Positions 24,801 to 36,800 of a stretch of DNA of 64,000 nucleotides are shown piece by piece; positions within the stretch are counted from its first letter, which is position 1, and each line of letters starts with the position of its first letter. The stretch comes from Areca catechu. Lineage: Eukaryota; Streptophyta; Magnoliopsida; Arecales; Arecaceae. Both the position numbers and the translations under genes were made by a program. The notes below the pieces were generated by a model. The model was not told the DNA's origin and made no database searches. It saw only the letters and a list, made by a program, of their open reading frames with translations. The DNA lies in the NCBI GenBank assembly GCA_021397845.1, contig CM038038.1, positions 64,908,748-64,972,747 of the forward strand, in the 5' to 3' direction.

Positions 24801-27800
24801 AATGGGGTAGCATCGGGGGAGTAGTGGAGCAGTGTTGCTGATATGGCAGGATTCCGTTATAGCAGAAAGAGGTTTCTGGAATTCTTTGGACTTTGAAGTG
24901 AGTCGGTCGGGCGCCGACTAGGAGGGCCAATCGGTCCTCCGAAGAGGAGTGTTCGTTGGGACTTCAGCGGGTCAGAATTCAGCAGAAACGGGTCGTTTGG
25001 ATCCTGCTTCAATGGGTCGGACTTTCGAAGGAGTGCAGTGGACCGAACCTTAGCAGGAGTAGGTCGTTCAGACCTTTACTCTAGTAGGTCGGACTTTCGA
25101 AGGATTGCAGTGGGCCGGACCTCAACAGGAGTAGGTCGTTCGGACCCTGCTCCAGTGGGTCGGACTTTCGAAGGAGTGTGTTCGTCGGGGCTTTAGAAGA
25201 GCGATCCGGTCGTACCGCAAAGAGAGGCCGGTCCAGTTTGGCGGTGAGCCGGTAGGGTATAACAGTTGCCCCCTTGTCCTTGGCCTTCAACTGGTTTTGC
25301 AGCCTCGAAGGACGAGGGCATTACTCGGCAATAAATGCGCCAGTCCTCAAGATGGCGAATCTGATTTGGCGTGCTGCGACCGGCCGTCTCCTGCTCCGAA
25401 TCTCCTCCCTTAGATAGGTGTCAGCATCGAATTGGCGATGGCAGAAGCAACTAATGTTGGTACGGTCCCATGATGGGCCACCAGCCCAAAATGCCCGCTT
25501 GCAGAGCTGGCGTGACGTGGCATAATCCGAGCGGTTGGCGCAGCGTGCGGAGCTGCTCCATCCACCGTTGATTGATCGATCACGCGTATTGTGATTAAAC
25601 ACGAGGCGGCGCGCCCCTTCGACTTCCACGTCATATTAGGAAGTCACGTCGCCTGTCATGGATTGCGGTGCTCGTGGGGTGTTGGGAAGCGGCTCCTCAG
25701 CACCTATAAAAGGAGAAGAGGGAGGCCTGGGGGAAGTCTTCTGCTGCCCTTGCAATCGAGAAGAGAGAACCCCCTCCCCCCGCTGCTCCTGCTGTACTAG
25801 GAAACCAGGTCAGTTTCGTCTTCCTTCCCCCCAGCCTCCATTAGAATGGCTTCTAGAAGTAGGAGTTTGGCCCGCGGGAATAGGGTATTAGGTCTCTATG
25901 ACATCTCTTCGACCATGACCCGAGATAGGGTAGAAAGCCTTAGGGCCATTTACGGCATTCCGTCCATACTGTACTTGACCGTTCCCAGTAAGGAGGGAAG
26001 GGTGAACGGCCCACTGAGTTTAGGAGCCCTTTTCTTGTACGAAGACTACCTGAAAGCCGGCCTCCGTTTCCCGCTTCACAACTTTTTCTTCCAAATTTTC
26101 ACTTCGCATAGGATTACTCCTTCACAGCTAATCCCGAACAGCATTCGGGTCATCTGCGGCTTCTTGGTCCTCTGCCGGGAAGCCGAAATCGAGCCACGAC
26201 TGTCTTTGTTCTCCAGCTTTTTCATTTTGAAACAGGACTTCTGAAGCAAGGAGCGGTGGATGTTTAGTCCCCGCCCTAGCCAGAAGATATTAGGGGGACT
26301 TCTGTCGGCCATTTATGGATGGAAGTCCTGATATTTCTTTGTAGATAGTTTAGAACCGTGGGGGTTCGAGCCGGCGTGGAGGGTCTGAGGCCGAAGGCCG
26401 TCGACGGGAGGAAAATACTGAGGGCCGACGAGGCCGACTTCAATAAGCTGAGTGACGAGGGCCCAGTCTTCGTGCGTCCTTTGCTTGAGGAGAGCCTGCA
26501 CCAGGCTGGGATCAGCCGACATCGATACTTGGGTAGGATAGACACCCACACTGGATACCTTCTACCTTCCTCTTATCGGATTTGTTTTTGCTAACCCTGC
26601 CTTTGCTTGCTGGCAGGCGGCAAGATGAAGCCGGATCGATCGATCGTCTTAGCATTGGTGGCTGGGAGGAGGACCGTCTGGAATACGGAACCGGCAGCCC
26701 AGAAACCCAAGAGGAAGCGGGCGGAGGAGCTGACATCGGAGAGGCCGACAAAGCAGCGAACAGAAGAGCAGACCGCTACCATGGTCTCCATCGAGTCTGA
26801 CACCGACGCCATGCCATTATTAGAATGCTTAGTGGTGAAGCCAGTGGAGCGCTCTTCTTCGGTTGGGCAGTCGGCTGCCTGAGTCGGGGAAGAGCAAGCA
26901 CAACCATCCTTCGAGGGGACTGCTCGAATCTCCCCGCTCATTGAGCTGAAGGAAGAGACTCCTCCGTCAGCCGAAGGGGAGGTAGGAGAAGACAGCCGAC
27001 AAGAGGGAAGCCGTCGATGTAAGCGACGATGCACACCAGTTGCAGCGCGCAATACATGATGCCGAGTAGGTCAGGAACCTGCTCTAGAGGGCCGTCGAGG
27101 GCATCGACCGGAGAAAATCGGGTCGACAGTCAGTGAACGAAGCTGCGAGGAGCTCCTTTCACCATATCATGGGGGTAAGTCGTCTGCATTCGATCTCTTA
27201 GCCCTGGTCTCAAAGACACTAACTTTGTTTTATTTCTTGCAGCTCCTTCAAGATGTGCTACTGATGGACGATGGCCTGGGTGAGTTGCTGGATCTGAAGG
27301 AGCACTTAACCTAGAGGGTCGAGACAGCCGAGGCGGCGAGGGACGCCGCCGAAGTAGCATTGGCAGCCGCCAGGTCGGAGTTGTCCGTCCTACACGGTTG
27401 AGGAAGAGCACTCTACCCTGCAGGCCGAGGCAGAGGCTCAGAAGAACCAGATCGCGAATTTGCTGACTCAACGGGACGAACTGAGTGCCAAACTGAAGGG
27501 CAAGAGGCAACGAGCAAAGGCCCTTGCCCGCCGTCTAGTCGAAGAGAAGGCACGCCTTTTTGAATCTGAAAGGCGTTCGAGGGGCCACCAGGCTGAAGCT
27601 GAAAGGTACAAGGGGTTGCTGAAGTCGACCCAAGAGTTGATAAAGTCGGCTTCTGCGATGGCTGTAAAGAAGTACAAGGCCTCGGAAGAGTTCTGGAGAG
27701 AAATAAACGAGGCCGGATCATATAGCTTCGACTTCGGATACGAAGATTGCCTGGAAAAGGTTAGCGTTGCCTTCCCAGAGCTCGACCTCGTCTCTACGGC

Positions 27801-30800
27801 TGCTAGAGCGGGTTGACGAGGAAGAAGTCGAAGAAGATGAGGACTCATCCAACGGAGGGGTCGAACCCCCTACTGGAGCCGGTGCGGAGGTCGGACCGGA
27901 CATTCAGACCGAAGCTGATGCGGGTACGGCGGACGTTCCAGCAGGTGCTCTGGCGATGCCAGGAGGGACTGAGGCAGAGGTCGAAGCCCCGGATGTGCTG
28001 GTGGAGGCCGAAGTAGAAGTCGATGCAACTTCGGCAGGTCAGACCTAAGTCATTTGTGAAGGTCTGACCTTCCTTTTTGTAAAGAGCATTATTAGAATAT
28101 CATCTTTCTGTCGTATCTCTTTGTTTTTGTGTGTATATGTAGTCGGTCGGGTTGGCCAAAGCTTTTATCTTTGAAGATACTTCTAAGTATTGCCGGTCGG
28201 CTAGGTAGGATCGTAAGTAGTTGAATAGTAACCCGAATAGTAGCCTGATGCAAGACCAATAGCTTAAGAATATTTCTAAGTGTGGGTCCTTCAGCTCATC
28301 AGAGGGCGCTGTCGGACCTTCCGAGGTATATGCCAGATAGTAGTTCAACATGAACCAGGATAGGAATTTTTTCCCAAGTGTCGATTCGTCGGCTTGTCCG
28401 AATTCGAAGATAGTTGAAACAGGCGATGAACAGTAGCTCAGGTCGAACCAAGATACTTTAGAATTTTCTTCCGAAGTTCTGGTCCGTCAGCTCGTCCGAA
28501 CTCGGAGATGTTGAGGTAGCTGCCGGATCGTAACTCAGGCCGAACCAAGAGACTTGGGAATTTTTTCCAAGTATTGGTTCGTCGACTCGTCCGGACCCGA
28601 AATTGTTGCCAACCGGAGTCGGACATTCGGAGGTGGGCTGCCGTAGAGCCTTTGCCGACCGGAGTCGGACTTTCAGAAGTGGGCTGCCCTAGAGCCTCTG
28701 TCGATCGGAGTCGGATTTTCGAAAGTGGGCCATAGAAGTAGGTTTTACTGATAATACTTGCGGAGGTTGTCTACATTCCACGGACGAGCGATTGACCGTT
28801 CGTTCAAATGTTTGAGTTGGTAGGTTTCGGCTCGAATTACTTCAACAACTCGATAAGAGCCCTCCTAATTGGGGAAAAGCTTCCCTTGCTTGGTCGGTCT
28901 TGAAATCTCCGCCCTTCGCAAGACCAGGTCTCCGACTCGAAAAGTTCGTGCCTTGACTCGTGAGTTGTAATATCTTGCCATCTTCTGACGGTAGGTTTGC
29001 CATCTTCAAGCTTGTTCGGAGTCTGGTTTCTTCAAGTAAGTCTAAGTCAGCCCTTCGCTGCTCAGAGTTGGTTGGCTCGGCACAGTGATCAATCCGTAGG
29101 GATTGCAAAGAGACCTCGATGGGGATGACGGCTTCACTTCCGTAGGTCAGGTTGAATAGAGTCTCCTCGGTCGCTGTTCGGGCGGTCGTTCGATAAGCCC
29201 AAAGCACTGAATGGAGCTCTTCTGCCCAAAGTCCTTTGGCATCGTTCAGCCGGGTCTTTAGTCCATGCAGGATCGTCCGATTGGTAACTTCAGCTTCTCC
29301 ATTGGACTGGGGATGGCCGACTGAGGTAAATCGATGGGAGATGTGATATTGCTGTCCGAAGTCCCGGAATTTGGAGTTGTCGAACTGCCTTCCGTTGTCG
29401 GTGATGATTGTTCATGGGATGCCAAATCGGAAGATGACGCAGTTCTGGACAAAATTCTCCATCTTGGCCTCTGTTATTTATGCCAGTAGTTCAGCCTCCA
29501 CCCATTGGTGAAATAATCAATGGCCACAATAATGAATTTGCGCTGGCCGGATACCGGTGGGAAGGGTCCCAGTATGTCCATTCCCCACTGCGCGAACGAT
29601 CAAGGCACAGTGAGCGGAGTCAGCTGGCTGGCCGGCTTTCTTTGGATATTGGAGTACCTTTGACATGCATCACATCTTTGGACAAACTCCGACGCATCCT
29701 TATGGATTGTAGGCCAATAGTATCCCTATTGGATTATCTTGTAGGCCAGGGATCTTTCTCCAAGATGGTCACCGCAAATGCTTTCATGTACCTCTCTGAG
29801 TGCATAGTTTGCATCCGTCGGTCCCAAGCATTTCAGCAGCGGCGTCGAGAATGACCGCTTGTAGAGGACGTCATGGAGGACGACGTACTTGGAAGCCATC
29901 CAGCGTACATGCTTGGCTTCGTTCGGATCTTCCGGGAGTCTCCTTGATCAGGAAAGAGAATTGGGTCCATCCATGAGGCTTCCTGTTCAACTTGGTGGAT
30001 CCCGGTCGGCTCTTCAGTGATACTTGGGCACTGTAGATACTCCACAAAAGTTCGATCGGAGGTATTGGTGACGGTCGAAGCTAGTCGTGACAACACGTCC
30101 GCCCGGGAGTTCTGCAATCGAGGTATATGGAGAATTTCGCAAAATTTAAACCTAGATGCGAGGCTTTGTACCTTGTTCAAGTACTTGGCCAGGGTCGGAT
30201 CTCTTGTTTCGAATTCGCCCTTCACCTGATTTACCACCAGTTGGGAATCGGAGAAGGCCCGGATTCGGCTGATGCCTAATTCGTTGGCAATTCTCAGTCC
30301 TGCAAGAAGGGCTTCATACTCCGCCTGATTGTTTGACACCTGAAATGAAAAGTGGAATGCATATTCCAAGCTTTCTCCATCGGGGTCGGCTAGAATCAGA
30401 CCAGCCTTGCAGCCCGCAAGGTTGGACGCTCCGTCCACGTGGAGGGTCCAAGTGGGTTCGGCTTGGTCGATGGCGTCGGCTTCAGGTGGTTTAGCTGTCC
30501 TAGAGGGTGTTCCCTGCTTCCAGGTGCATTCTGCAATGAAGTCGGCAATTACCTGAGCCTTCAACGCCAATCGGGATTGGAAAGAAATGTCGAATTCCCC
30601 GAGTTTGACAGCCCACTTGGCGAGCCGACCGGAGGTGTCCGGGCTCCGAAGAATCGTCTTAAGGGGTTGGTCGGTCATCACGACGATCAGATGCGCCTGG
30701 AAGTACGGTCGGAATCGCTTGGCCGCTTTGACCAAGGAATATACCAGCTTCTGCATTTTATGGTACCTTGTTTTGGCATCATGGAGGACTTTACTGATGT

Positions 30801-33800
30801 AATAGACGGACTTCTGGTGGCCGTCTTCTCCCACCCGCACGAGGACGGAGCTGACCGCTTCGTCCGACACCGACAGGTAGAGGCTCAAGGGCTCCCCCTT
30901 CGTCGGCTTGGCCAGCAACGGAGGGTTTTTCAAATAATCTTTCAGGGCTTCAAAAGCCGATCGACATTCGTCGGTCCAGATGAAACGATCCGACCGGCAC
31001 AGGGTCTTGAAAAATGGTAAGGACTTCTCAGCCGACCGGGAGATGAAATGGCTGAGAGAGGCTATCCGATCTATAAGCTCTTGCACTTGCCTCTTGTTGG
31101 TTGGATGTCCCATCTCGATAACGGCTCTGATCTTGTCGGGGTAACTTTAATTCTTCTCTGTGTGACCAAAAAGTCGAGGAACTTTCCTGAAGTCATCCCA
31201 AAGATGCATTTGGCAGGGTTCAGCTTCATCCGATGACGTCTCAAAGCGTCAAAGGACTCCTACAAGTTTTTGATGTGGTTGGCCTTATGGAGGCTCTTGA
31301 CTATCATATCATCTACATACGCTTCCATGTTTCTTCCGAACTGCTCCTCGAAGACTCGGTTGATCAATCTTTGGAAGGTAGCACCGGCGTTCTTCAGTCC
31401 GAAGGGCATCATCTTGTAGCAGTATAAGCCTTTGTCGGTGACAGGCGGTCTTCTCTTCATCCTCCGGGTGTATCTTGATATGGTTGTAGTTTGAGAAGGC
31501 GTTCATGAAACTCAGAAGCTGATGGCCGGCCGTAGCATCTACCAGCTGATCAATCTTAGGCAAGGGGAAACTGTCCTTCGAACATGTTTTGTTGAGGTCG
31601 GTGTAGTCCACACAGATCCTCCACTTCCCATTTGCCTTTTTCACCATCACCACATTTGCTAGCCATTTAGGGTAGTGGGCTTCCCTGATGAAGCCAGCAT
31701 CGGAGAGCTTCTTAACTTCTTCGTCAATAGCCCTCTGCTTTCGCCAGCGAAACTCTTTTTCTGCCGAACAGGCCTGTAAGTCGGATCCACCTTCAGTTGG
31801 TGAGTGATGACACTCGACGGGATACCCGGTATGTCCGACGTCGACCAAGCAAAGACATCGGCGTTACTCCTCAAGAAGCCGATCAGCTCCGACTTAATGT
31901 TCTCGCTGAGAGAGCTTTCCAATTTGGAGGATTTTGGTAGGGTCGTCTTCCCGAAGGAGAACAAATAGGATCTTTTCATCTGGCTGGCTATGGTCGTCGG
32001 CTTCAGCCCTTGGGTCGAGCTGTTCTAAAGTGGGACGGCCATCTGATTGCCGGTCTTGAATTGTTAGGCATTGCCTAGCCATCATCCGATCTCCCCTCAT
32101 AACTCCAACCCCGCTCCTGGTCGGAAACTTCGTCAACAGATGGTAAGTGGATACAATGGCCCGAAATTTGTTGAAGGCCGGTCGGCCTAGAATGACATTG
32201 TAAGCCGAGGTCGTACGTACGACCACGAAGTTAATGGGGAGAGTCTTCTGAAAGGGTTATGTTCCAATTGTTATAGGTAGGGTTATTTTCCCTTCGACTC
32301 CGACGGAGTTTTCCCCAAAGCCGGTCAGCGATATGGGGGATTTTTGCAGTCTTGACCTGGACAGGTTCATTCTTACAAAAGCATTGTACAACAATACTTC
32401 CGTCGAGCTTCCATTATCTATAAGAATCCTTTTTACATCGTAGTTGGCAATTACTGCCGATACGACTACAGGATCATTTTCAAAAACATGGGATTCCAGG
32501 TCTTCGTCAGAGAAGGTGATTGCGTTGGAACCCCTTGACCTCTTGACAATGTCAGGGTCGTCTTCATATCTCCAGTCGGACCGCCGATGTAGCATGCCAA
32601 CATCCCCACCGGTCAGACGCTGGTTGGGAAGCTCTACCTCCTCCGGAGGGTTACTGGCAGTTGACGCTTCGGCCCGATCCCGGCGGGGTCCGACATAGTT
32701 ATGCAGATACCCCCTCCGGATGTGGTCTTCAACGGCATCCTTCAGCTAGAGGCACTCTTCGGTATTGTGCCCGTGGTCCCTATAGAACCAGCAGTATTTG
32801 TCTTTGTTGTTGGAAGCAGAGGGGTCCCTCATCGGACGAGGCCTTTGCAGGAAGGTCTCGTTCTCAATCTTCAGGAGGATCTTTTCCCTTGGAAGGGAGA
32901 GGGGCGCATAGGTTTCGAATCTCTTGGGGAAGTCCTTCGGCTTCGGACTTCGGCGTTGGGTGGACCGGTTGCCGTTGCCGGGAGGTCGGACTTCGGGAGC
33001 CTTGTCGCTCCGCTTCCTGGGAGTCGACCTCCTCTCAGCCTGGTATCGGCTCGTGAAGGTACTGGAGCGCTCTTCTCCCGGTTGACCTGTACAAAGTCCT
33101 TATGGGCCGGTGGTGTTCCGGCGGGGGACACTCTGATACCAAAGTTAGCAGGAGCTTGAGGGCAACGAAATGGAGGAATCAGAGAGGCAGCGTATGGAGA
33201 GGGAAAAGTGTACTTAGCTCAAAACGTGATCCCTGGGTACCTTATATAGGCATGGAACAGTCCAAAATCTGTTAGGGGAGAGGCCGAGAAAGATCGATCT
33301 GCCCCTAGGAGAATCTGGAGAGTGGTCACGTGGCGCCCGGATGGGGCAGCATCGTGGGAGTAGTGGAGCAGTGCTGCTGATGTGGCAGGATTCCGTTATA
33401 ACAGAAAGAGATTTCTGGAATTTTCTGGACCTGAAGTGAGTCGGTCGGGCGTCACTGGGAGGGCCAATCAGTCCTCCGAAGAGGAGTGTCCGTTGGGACT
33501 TCATCTTCTACTCAGTTTTTGAGTTTTTTCCTAGTCAAGATTGGTGGATAAGCTGTCCCGCAGCTGATTTGGTTATTTGAGATCTATTTTACAAAATAAT
33601 AAAGTTAGATGAAGTTATGTATAATAAAATATGAGCTGATTGGATAAAGCAGACAGGCGTTTTTAGTGTTATATGATTAAAACATACCTCGGTGACTTGA
33701 AGGAAGATTTTATAAGACAATTATAAGTCTTGCAATACTCTAATGCTTAGAATGCAGGTCCCCACAGGGGGTTTAACACAACAATCTGAAAAGCACATAT

Positions 33801-36800
33801 TTGAAAATAATTATATTAGAAGTGTTGTAGGGGATGTACAACTTCAGGAAAAAGTGATGCTTAATTTATCGACATGGTATTGGTATGCTCAACCAAGAAC
33901 TAAGGGGCCTTTGGTGCTAAGGAGTATTTTATTGAAGGTTGTAGGAAAAGGAAAGAGGAGACCTAAAGTAACATCGAAGGTTTTCCAGACAAGTTATGAA
34001 AAAGCTTAAATAACGGTAGAGGTAGCTTTAAATAGGAATTTTTGTTAGAAAAGGATTTATAAAGCCAATCATGAATAGTTGGGGCAAGGCTTGATGTTTA
34101 TGGTTTTGGATCTTCGTTTATGGTCCCTTCTAATTAATGGACTCAAAGAGAACTTCATCAACAATTTTCTTTTTTGATCCCGATTTTCTATTTTGAAGTT
34201 GTTTCATCTTTTGATATATTACTTCTATTAAATATTTCCCCTTTTATTTATTAGTTTTTGAATTTGATATTTTGAGCCACCTTGACCTCTAGTCATCAGA
34301 CTTGTGTCTACCATTTACAATCTTTCTATAACATTGTTAATTAATAGTTCAATTTTTTGTGAACACATGTTTAGATCTTCAATTGTGGATATTCTTTTTA
34401 CTATCTACCACATGAAACCTTTGACAATGTTAACCTTTTATTTATTTATCTATTTATTTTTAAGAAGTATTTGGTCCACTATCATTTGCTTTTGCCATAT
34501 GGGGACTCTATGTGTTGATTAAGATTGGATTGGAAATTTTCCTTGTTATTTTGTTAATGATGTTTTCTCATTGTGGAATGTTCTGCTATATCCCATCATT
34601 AGATGGATTCATATGACACGAGAGTTGCTAAAATGATTTCTTCTCCTGTCTGCTAGTATATCTTTGATAGAGTGGTTTTGGATGCTCTTAAATGAACTAG
34701 ACCTTGCACTGTATTGAAGCTCCATGGTGCTTCTAAAAGATGTCTTGGCCCTTAGATCATTGCAATCTTGACATCTTTTTTGTCACCAATTAAGAGAAAA
34801 GATATACTTTAATGTCCATAATTTGATTGATTTATTGTACACAAATTATCTAGAGAATTTCTTTAAGGCATTCTCAGTTATATAACCAATCATCTAGTGC
34901 CATCTCCATCCTCCAAGCATTGTTGATAACATATCCAACTCTACAAAATGCTTGGGGACATGATCCTGCTTATTCTTTGGGAGTCTGAATTTAATTGACC
35001 TTTGGAAAGGTGTGCATGGTAAAATAATTGACGTATGATCAAGTAGAATGCGATACATTTGACTAAGTAGAATAGATCAATTAATAAGATGGTTTGTGTA
35101 GTTTGAGTGATAGTTCCTCCAAATAAAGAGGTTGCGAGATGGTTGGCATGATCCTTGACTAGGAGACTCTTTAGCTACTTTTTACTTTCCTACATTTGGA
35201 ATATATTCTTGTTTATTGCCATCATGAAGTGGCATGCCTCTTCTTCGCTTTACACTTTAAATGTTCCCCTTTTTTTATAAAGATATGTTGTATTTTAAGT
35301 TCATAGAAAAGGAAAAATGCTACAACTAAACCAAATCTTCAACTAATCTAGGGGGAAATTGTTAAGCTTGATATATGTTGTTGACCCATTCCTTATCAGT
35401 TTAAGCTTTTGGGTCAATTTGTTAATTAACATGGTAGGGTCAATTTGTTAATTAACATGGTATCCTAGCTTAGGTTTGCTGGAGGTCACGAGTTCAAATC
35501 CCTCCTGTATTAATTATTTATTTAATTTAACATCATTATTATGTCGACTCATTCCAATTATTGCATTTGTTACCTTGGCTCATTTTCCATCATTGTGGTC
35601 CCTCCAAATGCATCATTCAAACCACATGAGGGGTAGTGTTAAGCTTGATATACATTGTTGACCATTTGTATTTTAGGGTCTATTAATTTGTTAACATAAG
35701 TCAATCTTATTTTAAATGCCTAGTGCATAATCTGTTTAAGTATAGACACACCCCACAATTGGCCTCCAATCATAATTAGGTCTGAAAAATTTGTTGATAT
35801 GATACGTATGTATTTATATGTATTGTGCTAGTGTCTTGATGTTACAATGGGGCATCGATTGCCAAATACCACCTAAGCCATACCCAAATTGCTCAAACTG
35901 GCCCCAAATCTAGCAGTTTATAGTGGATTGGAATCTATCTGCCTCGAATTGAGATGGAACTAGCCTTGAACCGAGTGGTACCATGGCTCATGATGAGTAA
36001 ACAACCTCTTCTCAAAATTTGTCCATCCTTTGGAGTTGGAAAGGAAGTGAGGGAGAAGGGAAGACTGCCTTGGGAGATTGGCATACACGATCAAAGTTTC
36101 CTTGTTGACTTTTAGGTCTACAAGATCATTCTAGTTGGGTAAATCTTCTCCTTGCTCTCCTTCTTATTTTTTATTACTACAAAAAAATCCAAGGGAAACT
36201 ATTTGTTTAATTGAAAAAATCATGGGGCATTTTTTTTTTTTTCAAACGAGGACTGATTGTTGTTTGATTGTTGGTTTCATTTATTAGAGCATGAGTCTGG
36301 GATCAAGTCAATATTTCTTGAGGTTTTGGGGCAAATCCTGAAACATATGCCCAAATATTATGTAAATCTTGGAATAATCCAAAAAGGCATACTGAGGGTG
36401 TAGTGGCTCTAACATTGCACATGGATCGATACCTTTTGTCAGTGCAATCCTTGATACCTGATGCATGCCATATCGTCCCTGGTTAGCATGCCCCAATTGA
36501 TTGATATTTTTAACCTTGATAGTTTTTTCCCCACTATTATCAAAGTGCTTTGGTCAAAAATTGTGTAAGGTGGATTTTATAGTGCTCCCAAAGAAATGTT
36601 TGCATGTCTTAGAAGCATCATACTATTTCTTGCAGGTGAAATAACTTGCTCATATTGTTGATTGCTTTAGTCAGCAGGATTTTTGAGCTGGTTTGGTAAA
36701 CATCTGGCAAGCATATTATGTAGATTGGTGACTCAAGCTGTAGAATTAAATTATCAGCTTATGCATGAGGTATACCTGAAATTTTACATATTTTTCTGGA

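Larger units (their letters stand above)
24483..33504 (-). mobile_element. Degenerate Tat-lineage element in the fifth intron
   Basis: This is about 9 kb on the minus strand, from a different family than the other three: 782-bp LTR, different LTR sequence, and DNGSS protease. The left (3') LTR is complete. The right (5') LTR is truncated at both ends, and the primer-binding site and N-terminal gag are deleted. pol runs down to 28745 and a convergent antisense gene lies at 25846-28048. No target duplication can be identified because the right border is truncated. Confidence 0.85.

Noticed and set aside
33743..34009. 88-codon frame in the fifth intron
   Set aside because: It has no recognisable motif and lies in AT-rich intron between known exons; chance is more likely.
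35461..35515. tRNA-like B-box (GAGTTCAAATCCC) after TGGTATCC
   Set aside because: There is no cloverleaf that I can fold. It fits better as the primer-site region of a TRIM-like element.
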